Assembly: GCA_003254925.1 (NCBI GenBank)
Contig: QANZ01034120.1
Coordinates: forward strand, 194,699 to 258,698
Origin: Chamaecrista fasciculata
Taxonomy: Eukaryota; Streptophyta; Magnoliopsida; Fabales; Fabaceae
Direction of reading: 5' to 3'
Length of the DNA: 64,000 bases
The notes below the pieces were generated by a model. It was not told where the DNA came from. It worked only from the letters and a program-made list of their open reading frames with translations, and searched no databases. The translations under genes and the position numbers were made by a program. Positions 47,471 through 59,884 of this stretch are shown piece by piece. Position 1 is the first letter of the stretch. The number at the start of each line of letters is the position of its first letter.

Positions 47471-48370
47471 CCATTAGGGTTTATGGCAATCTGATCTAAA
47501 GCTCAGTTCCTGGAAATGCTTTCTTCAGTGGTTTCAGAATTGGAGGGTTAGTGTGTATGCTTCGCCAGATACGCAATGTTGAGTAGTCCTGCTCGATCTA
47601 CTCCATTTTTCACCTGTGAGTTCAATTTTTTCATTTTTCTTCGTTGTTTTTGTTTTCATTCTGAATTCTTATATGTTCGGTTTTTATTCCTTACGAAAAA
47701 TATAAATGCAGCTCAAGTTTGAGTGAATGATGCTGGGACTTGTGATAGATTTATTTTTATTCTCCCCCATCCCCTTTTAAAATGCAGTCTCGTTGGTTTG
47801 TGGATATGCATGTAGTGAGATGGAATATTATCCAGGCTTTTTGAGATAGTTTTGAAAGTTTTGGTTTTTGTGGGTTAGAATTTGAACGCGGCAGTGAAAT
47901 CACAAATTTGTTGAGGCTTTTGCCTCCTATAAAGTCTACTCATTGAATCACACAGTCATAATACTATCTGATGTTTCACTTTCCCCGAATTGAAATTGTC
48001 ATATATGGAGAAATTGTGGCTGACTGTCTCAGTGAAGTTAGGTTTTGGTTTGTTTTATGTAATACGCGTCACCAGAGTCCTATGATTCTATATTTATTGC
48101 TCTGAATAGGGTATTCTGCTATGGGGGGAAGGTGTAAACAAATGGATCTTATGATAAAATAAGTAAATCGTGTATAATGTTGTAGAGTTCGGTTGTAAGT
48201 TTGGTTTCACAACTTTCTCTCCTGTGTATGTGTAATGTACTAATACTGTGCCCTGAAGCTTTTAGATCTGCTTGCAGAGATATGTCTTTCACATTATAAT
48301 TTCACGGTGTTCCTTTCGATGATTAGGGTTTCTTCAGTGGGGTTTCAGAAATGTTGAGTTTTAGAACAAG
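47471..48370. other. Promoter and leader of the PP2C gene
   Basis: A (TC)n-rich tract at 47411-47432 is followed by what looks like a 5' UTR with an intron (donor-like GGGTTAGTG near 47545). A short upstream ORF, ATG at about 48351 ending TGA at 48372-48374, overlaps the main ATG. Confidence 0.5.
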
Positions 48371-50272
48371 ATGATTAAGACTGAAATATCGAGGATGAGG
48401 CCACCACTTGTTCCATTGGCAACTCTGATTGGCCGTGAGCTTCGAAATGAAAAAGTTGAAAAGCCTTTTGTGAAGTATGGACAGGCTGGCTTGGCAAAGA
48501 AAGGAGAGGATTACTTTCTTATCAAGACAGACTGCCAAAGGGTTCCTGGGGATTCATCGACATTGTTTTCTGTCTTTGCGGTATAATTTGATCTTCTTGG
48601 TTTACCACTTGCGTAGTTACTTAAGCTGTTGTTAACATCAGTGTATTAATTAATTATATATTCCATTAATTATTGTTTATCAGGTCTTTGATGGGCATAA
48701 TGGTATATCAGCTGCTATTTTTGCAAAGGAAAGTTTACTCAGTAATGTTATGAGTGCAATACCACAAGATATCAGCAGAGATGAATGGCTTCAAGCTCTT
48801 CCTCGGGCTCTGGTTGTGGGTTTTGTGAAAACTGACATAGAATTTCAGCAAAAAGGTACAGAAGGAATCTTCTTTGGTTATGTTATCTTGTATGCTTCCT
48901 TAGAACTTTCATGTATGCTTATTCTTACATTCTAATTTCATCTACAGGTGAAACTTCCGGGACTACAGCAACATTTGTTGTGGTTGATGGTTGGACTGTC
49001 ACTGTAGCTTCAGTAGGGGATTCCCGATGCATATTGGATGCCCAGGGAGGTGTAGTTTCTCTCTTGACAGTAGACCACAGACTGGAAGAGAATGTAGAAG
49101 AGAGAGAGCGTGTTACTGCTAGTGGCGGAGAAGTAGGAAGACTCAATGTATTCGGAGGCAATGAGGTATTGTGTAATCTACTTCACCTTGCCTGTGAGAG
49201 ATCACTCAATCTTACTAGTTCATAAAATATTGTGTAGGTAGGACCCCTTCGCTGCTGGCCTGGTGGGTTATGTCTTTCTAGATCAATTGGTGACACAGAT
49301 GTGGGGGAATTTATTGTACCAATTCCTCATGTTAAGCAAGTAAAGGTGAGTGGGTTTTGCTAGCACTGCTTGAGATTTTGACCATTTTGCGTGGAAATAG
49401 TAATGTCTTAATTTTAATAATTTCGAACATTTTGTTGGCTCCTCAGCTTTCAAATGCTGGTGGAAGGCTTATCATTGCTTCTGATGGAATTTGGGATGCT
49501 TTGTCTTCTGACATGGCTGCCAAGTCTTGTCGGGGTCTACCTGCAGAGCTTGCAGCAAAGTTGGTAGTTAAGGTAATGTATACTAGTAGTCTCTCTTCTG
49601 TAATTATGTTCAATTAAAGTGCCTTGTTAATTCTTTTTTTGTTTAATTTTTTTTCCAGGAAGCTTTAAGGTCAAGGGGCCTAAAGGATGATACAACCTGC
49701 CTTGTTGTAGACATTATACCTTCTGACCATCCTGTTTTACCACCAACTCCAAGAAAGAAACATAACGTGCTAACTTCACTTCTCTTTGGAAAGAAATCTC
49801 AGAACTCTGCGAACAAAGCTACTAATAAGCTTTCTTCTGTGGGGGTTGTAGAAGAGTTATTTGAAGAGGGTTCTGCAATGCTTGCTGAAAGGTGTGTTGA
49901 CCATTAGTAGATGCTTTGTCAAAATGCATGCTTGTGTGCTTTTTCATGGACTAGTGGCAGGAAGACTGGTTTCTTTTTCTCTTTCCCCTTCGCCTATCTG
50001 GGTGTGATTAAGCTTTGAATCTTTGATCAGGGAATTTCTTATGCAAATGCAGGTTAGGTAAGGATTTTCCTTTGAATGCGGATTCTGGGATTTTCCGCTG
50101 TGCTGTGTGCCAAGTGGATCAACCCCCTGGTGATGGTTTATCAGTGAACTCCGGGCCTTTTTTCTCCCCAGCATCTAAACCCTGGGAAGGTCCATTCCTC
50201 TGCACAAACTGTCGAAAGAAGAAAGATGCCATGGAAGGAAAAAGACCTAGCAGACCCACATTGACAGCATAG
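48371..50272 (+). CDS. PP2C: Protein phosphatase 2C with C-terminal CxxC pair
   Basis: Seven exons: 48371-48580, 48684-48855, 48948-49165, 49238-49345, 49447-49572, 49659-49891, 50053-50272; 428 aa. PP2C signatures in order: KKGEDYF, VFDGHNG (about 71-77, metal ligand Asp and Gly), SGTTAT, VGDSRC, GGLCLSRSIGD, ASDGIWDALS and DDTTCLVVDI. These Mg/Mn-dependent Ser/Thr phosphatases act in signalling. Usual DGHGG reads DGHNG, as in a subset of plant members. After the catalytic part, a tail (about 300-428) carries CAVC ... CTNC (about 372-408), which looks like a zinc ribbon, and a basic end. It resembles the At1g47380/At1g09160 group. The second ATG (48395) would give MRPPLVP and is also plausible. 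Confidence 0.94.
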
Positions 50273-51705
50273 TAATTGTCTAATATTTTAGCGACATAGT
50301 AAATATTAGTATAATTTTTCCCTGGCAGTGTGAGCAAGTTTGGTTTTCACTTTTTTGGTGATGATTGTGTTAGATGTGTAAGAAGTGAGGTTGAGATAGG
50401 TTTAGTAGATGGTTTTGGTGATTGTTGGAAGTTTGATTCTGGATTGTGCTCAGCTGTTGGACCGACTGACAAACAAACAGGTTGTCTAGTAGATAAGTTC
50501 TAATGGTGTGATTGCTAACGGCTTGAATTTGTATGTAAATTGAAAACATGCGATATGTTCCTCAATAGTACATGGTATGCTCCATGTAGAGTTTATATTA
50601 AATTATAACCCAAGTTGTATCTTCGTCTATCTATTTAGTTGCTCCATGCATGGTTGTATTTTGGCTTTCAACTAGACATGTAGTACGGACATGGATCCTC
50701 TGCATTATCATTTTGGTGCATTTTGGTGAAGTTTTGAGAGAGAAAGAGAGAGTTAGAGAGAGAAAAAAATCAGTGGGACCCACATATCACCACACTTCTC
50801 CCTCTAACTCTTCCATTGTCTCTCTAAACTGTAGAAACTTTACACTTTAGAGGATCCAATTTGCATCTAGTACATGGTATGCTCCATGTAGAGTTTATAT
50901 TAAATTATAACCCAAGTTGTATCTTCGTCTATCTATTTAGTTGCTCCATGCATGGTTGTATTTTGGCTTTCAACTAGACATCTAGACATGCCTTTAGGGA
51001 TGATGACCTAGGCTGAGTCTCTCTACTTTGTTTTTAAAAATTGTTTTTGGGGGGGTGTTTCAGAAAGAGATAATTGCATATTTGCATTCATTATGAAAAT
51101 GGTACAAGGCCATCAAATATGGAGATATCACATTGTGAATCTCTCTACTGTTTAGTCATCCCAAATATTCTCATTTTCGTCTCTAATTTCTGCAGGGGGA
51201 TATTTGTTTACCTACATGCGATTTTTCATGGAGACTCTACACATAAATTAAATCTCAATAGAATGAAATAATCGTAAAAAAATAATACTAATAATTCTAA
51301 AACTGGCATTCAAAGTAAATATAATAATTATTTAAAAGTAAGTTAAAAGCAGGGGAATTTGGGCTTCGAACTTCCATTGCAAAAGTTAAAAGTGGGATAC
51401 AGTTTCTGATGGGCTTACATTCTAGTGGAAAATTTTAAGCAGATGTTTCATTTTCTCCTTAATGTAGTTTTTCTATTATTGTGAAATGAAAGATTTGGGA
51501 TTAAATGACGTAAAAAGAAACTAATTCATTAAAAGTAAATTTTATGGCAATCCAGTAATGCAGTTGAAAAGAATGCCCCAAGTAAATCCCACAAAACAAG
51601 GCATTATCCACCCCACGTCCCCATCATACGCTGCCACTTCTCAAATGCTCAAAATCCTTATTGAAGGCTTTTAACCCATAAATAAGATAATAATAATAAA
51701 ATCAT
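50273..51705. other. Spacer with a 114-bp direct repeat
   Basis: It starts with the PP2C 3' UTR. Near-identical repeats lie at 50566-50679 and 50868-50981. Between them is a stretch bounded by GGATCCTCT and AGAGGATCC. Nothing else is recognisable before the next gene. Confidence 0.6.
50566..50981. repeat. Direct repeat flanking a small inverted-end insert
   Basis: The two 114-bp copies start TAGTACATGGTATGCTCCAT and appear identical over that length. The middle (about 50694-50857) has 9-bp inverted ends GGATCCTCT/AGAGGATCC and GA-rich DNA, like a small MITE. Confidence 0.75.
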
Positions 51706-52458
51706 ATGCCTCCAGTTCCATATAGCTCTCAACACAGCAGAATTGTGACAGAGAACTCGATTAGCATCGGCATGGCAGGTCACTCAACGTTAAGCATTAA
51801 GATTAAGATTCCCAAGTTGGTGGTCAAAACCATGCATGTCAAGTTTCAATTGAGCAGGAGCCCAAGAAATACAAGTAGAAGTCAATTTTCAAAGAAAGTC
51901 AGAAACAAAAGATCTCTGGGGAAAAAAAATGAAGCTGAAGAGTTTGGAAAAGAAGTAAACAATTTGGTGCATGAGAATGAGGCAATTGTAGGCCCACTAT
52001 CTCAGCTTCTAAAACTTGAGGTTGAGGAGATTTGGGGACCTGAGGAAGGAAAGCATAACCGAAAAGATAAACGTCATCTTGCTTTAACAAGCTCGGTAGA
52101 TCAAAATAAGAAGGGTCGTAGGAATGATATCTTCAACTTCAAGAGAAGTTGTGGTAGTGAAGCTTCTGAGGAAAGTACCACCAAAGATGTGGTTGCGAGT
52201 TGGAGGAGACTTGTGAGGATCAAGTTGAGATCATGGCGCTTGGTAAGGATAGTGTCAAAATTAATGAGCATTACAAGGTCAATGACAAGGAAAGTGAGAA
52301 AGCGATTTGGAGATGAAAGCAACAGAGAAAAGGATGATGAACAAGTATGTCTATGCAACAAGAGGATTCTCATGGGCGAGAGATGCAAGCCACTGCATTC
52401 TTCAGGCACCCTTCAATACGATTCAGATGGCCTATTAATTCCAGATTTACTTTCATGA
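51706..52458 (+). CDS. Intronless basic protein, unknown function
   Basis: A single open frame of 250 aa, rich in Lys/Arg and Ser. It has an Arg/Trp-rich stretch SWRRLVRIKLRSWRLVRIV (about 165-183) that could be amphipathic, and a conserved-looking end CLCNKRILMGERCKPLHSSG then LQYDSDGLLIPDLL. The end resembles a small family of plant proteins annotated only as F2P16.13-like, from memory and unverified. I see no signal peptide or membrane span. The function is unknown; a nuclear location is only a guess from the charge. Confidence 0.75.
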   Translation: MPPVPYSSQHSRIVTENSISIGMAGHSTLSIKIKIPKLVVKTMHVKFQLSRSPRNTSRSQFSKKVRNKRSLGKKNEAEEFGKEVNNLVHENEAIVGPLSQLLKLEVEEIWGPEEGKHNRKDKRHLALTSSVDQNKKGRRNDIFNFKRSCGSEASEESTTKDVVASWRRLVRIKLRSWRLVRIVSKLMSITRSMTRKVRKRFGDESNREKDDEQVCLCNKRILMGERCKPLHSSGTLQYDSDGLLIPDLLS

Positions 52459-53517
52459 GTACACCACAAACATTGGTACCAGGATACTTTATTCCTCATT
52501 TATTAGAAGCACTTATCTTGTATTATATTAAGATCTAGATTCTAGATTACCTCCCTCAACTTTACAAACCCCCCCATGTTTACAATTTGATAATGAACCC
52601 CCTAAGCTTTTTTATGTGTAAATCACCATTCTGTTAAATTGACCATCCAAAAACTTAAAAGATTTACGCATCAAATGATAACGTTAGAACTTCACAAGAG
52701 GCAAAAACGCTGCGTTTCAACACACTTCAATATGAATGTGACCTAAAACCCTCTTTCATCCCCATTAGAGTTAGAGGAGATACTAGAGGACGAAGTCGAC
52801 AAATACAAACATCCTAGTTTTCGTTTAAAGCTACGTACTGTTGCCAAATCTAGACGACAATGATCAACAAATCCAAGCAACGCGATAAATATTGGCGAAC
52901 AAAGAGGTGGTCTTCTGTAAGCAAAGTTCGGGGAGTTCCACGCATTTTGGCCTTTCATTTTTTATGTACTTCGGTGATTTGTCTCTCTTTATAAGAATGG
53001 CACATAGATCTGAAAATGTGGGGTTTAGGAAAAAGGAAAAGGGCAATGATGCCCCCATTTAATCCCTGCTGCGAATAAGACCGAAAACAAATTGGATCTG
53101 TCATCCTGTCCATTCGTAACTATACAATGTTAGAAATATTTTGGTGGTAAAAACTGGGGAGGTAGATAAAACGAGGTCTGATAACACCCCAAAAAAGTGT
53201 AGATATACTATATACTACAAGCACTATTGGGTACAGTACAACTCTAACTGGAATCGAGCCAACCAATATTAACGTGCTAAATTACTGAGACAAAATGTTG
53301 AGTGGATGTCTGCCACCAAGAGAAAGAGCAATGAGGCTGCCAGGTGCCACAAGGTGAAATATAACTATTGACATGGAGGTTGAACTAGAGAAACAGCAAT
53401 ATAAATGTACAATATAACAAGTATTCTTTTTGTCGCAGAAATTGCCAGCAGAATCCATGCTAGTGGGTTAATAAGAAACCAGCAACGTCCAACTTATACA
53501 TGAACAAACGCAAAACT
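52459..53517. other. Spacer between convergent genes
   Basis: 3' flanks of the gene to the left (plus) and PRP38 (minus). No coding or RNA feature recognised. Confidence 0.5.
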
Positions 53518-56219
53518 TCAGACCTTTAGTGGTTTCAAACCCAGAGCTGCTCGCAGCTTGTTAGCTTCTGCAATCTCTGGATCTGGGTGATCAGTCCCAT
53601 CGTCCTTCTTTTCCTTCTTCTTCTTTGGTTCTTCCCTACCACCACCATCTTCATGTCTTCTTGGACTCATGCTACTCCGAGCATGTCTCTTTCGGTGGTC
53701 CCCACCACGATCTTTGCGATCTCTACTCCTACTCCTACTCCTTGAATGGCTTCTTCGCCTTCCTCGGTCCCGATCTCTATCTCTCCTCTCCCGCTCCCTA
53801 CCGTCTCTTTCATATCCATAATCCTTCTCCTCCCTCAGGCGGTATCGGTCTCTGTCCCTGTCCCTCTCTCTATCCCTATCTCTATCACGCCCACGTCCAC
53901 GTTCTCTATCATAATCTCTATCTCTATCATAATCTCTATCATAGTCACGATCCCTGTGGACAAGACATCAAAAAACATTACAAGTCATTGTAAAGACTAT
54001 CTCAACCTCACCTCTAGTGAGGAATAACTGATCTTTATAAACATGATAGAAGAAACCACAAGTATCAATATACAACTACAAGCCTACGCAAGTATCTGAC
54101 TCCTTTCACTACCAGTGGTAATTAATAAACTATATTTTAATGACTCATCACGACTGTCACTTACAACCCCATTTACAAGTAATTTCACAACAGATCAAAT
54201 GATTAATTCACAATTTGATGTCTTCGCATCAAACCATCATTATACCACATTTATGTTATAAAAATGTCAGATCCATCATACTTCTCACTGCACACTGTCA
54301 GTGCAGAGAAACCTGGCAGGATCATAAAGTGTCACTCTAGGAAGCTGTAGTACACCATAAATGGCTGTGAAAGCCACAATGGAAATTAAAGTATGACTGT
54401 AAACAAGATAAATGTTTGTGCAAATTCAGAAACAGCTTCCAGTACATAATGAGCATCTTTGAGACATGGAAAGGCGAAAGCTCAGACTTCTCACTCCCAG
54501 CAATCACATGATTAAAAACAAATTATACTTGCACTACGTCTTTCCACCCACACACAGAAATTAGGCTATACATGACACAAAAATCTACAAAGAAACAAAT
54601 ATAATACAGACACTTCCCTTGACAAAAATCACATCCACGTCAAGCAATAGGGACAATCATAAGAAGTAAATAGTACCTGTGTCTATGACTATCACGTCTT
54701 CTATCCCTATCTCTTTCCCTTATAGGACTTCGTCCACGGTAATAATCCTGTAAAGAATTCAAGAGCAGACCATCATCAGATCCACCTACATTATTGTTTG
54801 ACTTAAAAGAAAAAGTAAAAAGAAGGAATAAAGCTTCTCGTTAGGAAGGGAAGGGAAAATACATTTTCATAGGTCCCATCTTCTAGCCCTTCAACAGGTT
54901 GGTCATTTTCCTCTTTCTCTTCTTCCTCCTCAAAATCTTCTTCAAGGACGCTTCGCCGGCGATCTAAAGTACCAATAGATTCAAGAGTCCACCTATAGAA
55001 AATGAAAATCAGCCTAAAACCAACAATACCAACAAAAGTACAACTTACATAAGACAAACTTGAAGACTCTTGGACAAATTACAAACCTCATGTGTAACTA
55101 CTCTTAGTATTTTAACTGAAGAAAATAATTTCATCATCAACTCACATAAAAAACAATTCCAACAAAACTTTCTTTCAAATGTTCCCTATAGTTCGACAAG
55201 AACTAGATTTTGAAAGGCTTCAAAACAGGCCCTGGATTCAGTAATAAAGAACAGCAGGAACAAGCGAGTCTGTCTCAAGGGGGAATTAAGATAGGGGCAG
55301 AGATACTTCAACAGCAACACAAAGAGCCCATAAAAAATTGGAAGTATTAATCCTTTAAAGTTCAAAGTATTAAATAGACCAAAAGGAATTTTCAAATCAA
55401 GTTCCAAGCTAAAAGTTACACTTAAAGCAGTTAAAAAGACAAAAAAGAAAGGAACCTTTTCTTGATTCGTGGCAAAGCAATATCACATGAGTAATCCTTT
55501 GTCAGGAGTTCATCAATAACCTCATCCACATGAGTCAAAGTAAACTCTGCAACATCAAAAGCAACTAATCAGCTCAACTAGTGGGAGACAAGAAACAAAT
55601 AAATGAATAATGGCAGATGGTTAAACACAGGACAAAATTATAAAAGATGCAGAAGTGATGTGGCATAAATTTTAGCATGAGAATTAAAATCTTACGGCCA
55701 TCAGCTAATTTTCGCCTCAATTTCCGATAGTCATTGTAAAGGGGCTCTAGATACCGGTACACATCAATATCAGATCCAGTAAGACGCAGATAAAAAGCAC
55801 CAAGTATCCTCACATATCTGCAGCACATATTTAGAAATTAACAGCTTGAAAAGTTACTCAAAAATAATATATATGACTTATACACAAATTTAGAGAAGAA
55901 AACGATTTTGATGAAAATGTGTAGAATACTTGTAATCTTCATTCTTGATGAACTCAATGACAATTTCCTTCTCAGGCTGAATCTGCAGCATCTTCATAAC
56001 AAGGCACATAAAGGGTGTGGGTTTGCGGTTACCACCATAAGTTCCGCCTAGGTATTCGAGCTCCATGGCCTTGTCCACCAAGGTCTCTGCTGTCAAACCG
56101 AAGCATTGTTCCTTCCAGTAGGTGTTCTGGTAGATCTTTGATCGGAGAATCTTCTCCACCAAATTCTGAGGATTTGTACCTCTGATGCTCTTTGCTGCTG
56201 GATCCGTACGATTAGCCAT
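53518..56219 (-). CDS. PRP38: Pre-mRNA-splicing factor PRP38
   Basis: Six exons on the minus strand: 56219-55930, 55817-55696, 55546-55456, 54992-54863, 54747-54677, 53953-53518; 379 aa. Residues 1-175 form the PRP38 domain ([58 protein letters not shown]). An acidic linker ([14 protein letters not shown]) and a long Arg/Asp/Glu repeat tail with an [12 protein letters not shown] stretch follow. The C-terminus ends in [15 protein letters not shown]38 is a tri-snRNP-linked factor needed for spliceosome activation. A 5' UTR intron between about 57040 and 56235 is likely. Confidence 0.96.
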
Positions 56220-57280
56220 GGATGAAGTCCTTTGCTAAGGATTAGACAAACCCTGATCCATAACAGCCCAATATTTAATGAGAAAGAGATTGCAAACAGT
56301 GGCACTACTATCTTTACACTCATTTTATTTTTACTTTAAACCAAAAGTTATCCACGGTTTGGCTTCAATTTAATTGTCATTCTTGTTTCAATTGAGTTAC
56401 AAAAAAAAAACTAGTAATTATGAACTGTTCGAAGTTAAGGTTTATCACATGGTAAATAGTAAGTTGAACTCTGGAAACAAGACAAACCCTAAACAAATTT
56501 AAGAATGATACAAAATATATATTCTCCACTTCTGTTAGCAAGACAAGCTGAAACATTCAGTAAAAAAAGAATAAAAAGACATACACATCAACCGAATGTC
56601 ACATTTATGAGACGGATAAGGAAAAACCAAAACTCAAATTAGCAAGTAGTTGAAATACAAAGTGAGGAATGGAAGACAGAGATTGATCCTTCATGTGACT
56701 TGAGAACTCGACTTGAGTATCTACCAACCAAACATAAACCTCAGCCAAAAAAGAAAGCAGAATTCAACAAGAACCCTATGACTTAAATATATTACAGGAA
56801 GGTGGGTGATGTTAGAAAGCAATGGAGAACCAGAAACACAAAACCAAACCAAATTCATCATTCTAAAGTTGTTTGAAAGATGACAAAGAAAGGGAAGTAA
56901 CCAAGACAAAAAAATTTTTGAGGAGGGACGATATTATTATTTATACGTAGCCTATCAATGAGATATCTGGTCTGAGATTTACAAATGGAAGAAGCCACAA
57001 GCAGTAAAGGAAGGGGTACAGAGATGTATGAGATGACATACCACGATAGAGAGTGTCGAGCTTAAACCACAACTGTACGGCGCGATGAAGGCTCGAAAGG
57101 CCAACAACCCAAATCGAATCACAGGCGATGAGGAAAATAGTTGAAGAGAAAATCTTCTGAGCCAAAGATGAGAAGAGAAGAAGGTGACGAAGGAGAGGGT
57201 GATCCAAAAAAGAAACAAGAAAACCTAATTTGAGAGGGTATATAAACGCTGCGTTTGGTAAAGAGCTATATATACTTGGC
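56220..57280. other. Leader and promoter of PRP38
   Basis: Non-coding. A donor-like GTATGTCATC on the minus strand near 57040 and an acceptor-like site just before the ATG suggest a 5' UTR intron of about 0.8 kb. The promoter would lie near 57200-57280. Confidence 0.5.
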
Positions 57281-58120
57281 CAAAATCCTATTTTGGTCCC
57301 TAATATTTATCTTAAATTATGTTTTGGTCAAAGAAATGATACTAGAATTATAATACTTATATATTATTGTTATAATACTTATTATTGTTATATATTAAAG
57401 TATATGTTTATTTTGTTAATAATTCAAAATGAAATCGTAAAAATATCTTAGAATTTTTTTTACTATATTCTAAAATGATCGAATTTTTTACTATATTTAT
57501 GTTTTATATTTTTTGTTTCTTAAAAATTTTATATTTTGTCTTATATTATTATATTAATGTTAATTGTCAACTATGAAAAATACTTTATTCCTCTGCTTTT
57601 TTTTTGGGCCTGATAGTCCTCTACTTGTTTGATATTTTATGGAATGGAACATGGGCTTCTGGTGGTGGAGTTGGGCCCGATTGGACTCAAGGACCCTTTA
57701 ACGCTCAATTCAGAAGATTTGGTAACAATGGATGGCAAACCCATAAAACCAACCCAAAAATTGGAGCCTTCATCATCGTCCACTCAAACACTACAAATAT
57801 ATTTTTGGTGTATTCAGCGGCCCAGTTGGTAAGGAGTTGACTCATAATTCACAAGGTCGTGAGTTCGATTCCCACTGCCGATGCGACTCAATTTGACCTC
57901 ATTTATTATTATCGATTCCAATTAAATATAGAAAATACTCTTTAAAAACAACATGTAATTCTGAACTTGTCATATTCGAACTTACAAACGAGAGAAATAT
58001 GGTCATATTCAATAGTTTGCAATCAAAATAAAACATTTTGTCAATATTTATGACTAATATGAAATTATGAAACTTAAATAACCAAAATAAACATAAGAAA
58101 AGTATACATTTATAACTAAA
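57281..58120. mobile_element. Composite of Mutator-like fragments, SINE and XTH piece
   Basis: A left piece at 57281-57332 (GGCCAAAATCCTATTTTGG...) and a right piece from about 57890 (matching 43400-43530 around ATATTCAATAGTTTG) belong to the Mutator-like family. Between them lie an XTH gene fragment and a SINE head (57818-57880). The right terminus is not clean. Confidence 0.55.
57628..57760 (+). pseudogene. XTH gene fragment
   Basis: The frame reads LWNGTWASGGGVGPDWTQGP and then FNAQFRRFG, matching LWNGTWASRGGVDVNWNCGP of the XTH gene at 59885-61053. Only this piece of the last exon is present; no catalytic motif, start or splice signals are nearby. It is a relic copied from an XTH gene of this particular subtype. 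Confidence 0.85.
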
Positions 58121-59021
58121 ATGACCTTTTGAACTATTTTGAAAATTTTAAAATAATGTTCACACTCATTTTAATACATATGAAGTCTACAAATTATTTA
58201 TTATTATATTGATAGATTGATGTAGGTCTTTTCTATGCATATGTGTTTGCAATTAACTTAACTCAATTCAAGAGTTGAGTAGATTATTTAAACTCTAAAA
58301 AAACAAGCGTATTACTGTAAAACGGCATTCAATGAATAATAATTATTGTTTTCGATCATGAACTCCAGCGCAATTCTAATAATAAAAAAATACTTAATTT
58401 GTAATGGGGCAATACTTAAATAAAGATCTTTATATCTTTGTTATGAGATTTTTCAATAAATATTTAATATATGACAAAAATTTTATATATAAATAATCAT
58501 GATAAAAAAATAATATAAAACATAATTTTTTTATATAATTAATCATAAAAGAGAAATGATATAAATCAAATTTAAGATTTAAAAAACTTATATGATAAAG
58601 ATATAAGGAATTTCATTTAAGTTTTTTTCTTTGTAGTATTATATCTTTCTAATTTTAAATTTGTATTTCCATGAATAACTATACGTATCAATTATTTTTA
58701 ATGGTTTTATTTTAATAGATTTAATAATTAAATATGATTATAATAATTAATATAATTAGATAACATAAATTTCAGTAATGTAATGGTTGTTTTATTATTT
58801 CTTTGGTGAACTCAACTTCAATTTGAAAAATTGAGTATTTTTTTTAGGTTTATCGTGAGTATTTTTTACTGTAAATAATCTTATTTGAGGTAGTGTTGAA
58901 CACTTAATAACTATTAATAACAAATAAAAGTTGAGAAATTTTGATTGACACAGCCGTTTCGCATATGGGAACAAATTGAACCAACCATGTTTACCAAGTT
59001 TTTCCTTTTAATAGTATATAC
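58121..59021. other. AT-rich spacer
   Basis: Very AT-rich DNA up to the assembly gap with no feature I can name. Confidence 0.5.
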
Positions 59022-59554
59022 NNNNNNNNNNNNNNNNNNNNNNNNNNNNNNNNNNNNNNNNNNNNNNNNNNNNNNNNNNNNNNNNNNNNNNNNNNNNNNN
59101 NNNNNNNNNNNNNNNNNNNNNNNNNNNNNNNNNNNNNNNNNNNNNNNNNNNNNNNNNNNNNNNNNNNNNNNNNNNNNNNNNNNNNNNNNNNNNNNNNNNN
59201 NNNNNNNNNNNNNNNNNNNNNNNNNNNNNNNNNNNNNNNNNNNNNNNNNNNNNNNNNNNNNNNNNNNNNNNNNNNNNNNNNNNNNNNNNNNNNNNNNNNN
59301 NNNNNNNNNNNNNNNNNNNNNNNNNNNNNNNNNNNNNNNNNNNNNNNNNNNNNNNNNNNNNNNNNNNNNNNNNNNNNNNNNNNNNNNNNNNNNNNNNNNN
59401 NNNNNNNNNNNNNNNNNNNNNNNNNNNNNNNNNNNNNNNNNNNNNNNNNNNNNNNNNNNNNNNNNNNNNNNNNNNNNNNNNNNNNNNNNNNNNNNNNNNN
59501 NNNNNNNNNNNNNNNNNNNNNNNNNNNNNNNNNNNNNNNNNNNNNNNNNNNNNN
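59022..59554. other. Assembly gap (533 N)
   Basis: A run of N. Its true length and content are unknown, so upstream elements of the XTH gene could be missing. AT-rich DNA borders both sides. Confidence 0.99.
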
Positions 59555-59884
59555 ATATATAAAATTGATAAACTTTATGACCATTTTCAATTTAATTATT
59601 CAACCAAAACTAAGAATTGTACTTGTTGCAAGTAAATTAACTTTTACTATGTGAATTAATTAATCTATGGTGAAAGGATATACATATATATATATATATA
59701 GGATGGCGTACGTACGTGGTGAAGTGGGAGAAGTAATTAGTAATTACTTGGGGCAGAATTTGTGATAAAAATTTGTGTATATAAATACATAAACCCCAGA
59801 GCGAGATGAAACCAATATAATTAAGCAAACCATATGATAATGTGCATCATGGAATATATATGTGTTAGTCAAAAACATTTGGTG

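Noticed and set aside
53625-53993. Plus-strand open frames with HDPY/SIS repeats
   Set aside because: They are antisense shadows of the Arg/Asp-repeat tail of PRP38.
57818-57880. tRNA gene from A-box and B-box motifs
   Set aside because: No acceptor or anticodon stem can be formed; it matches the SINE head at 46630.
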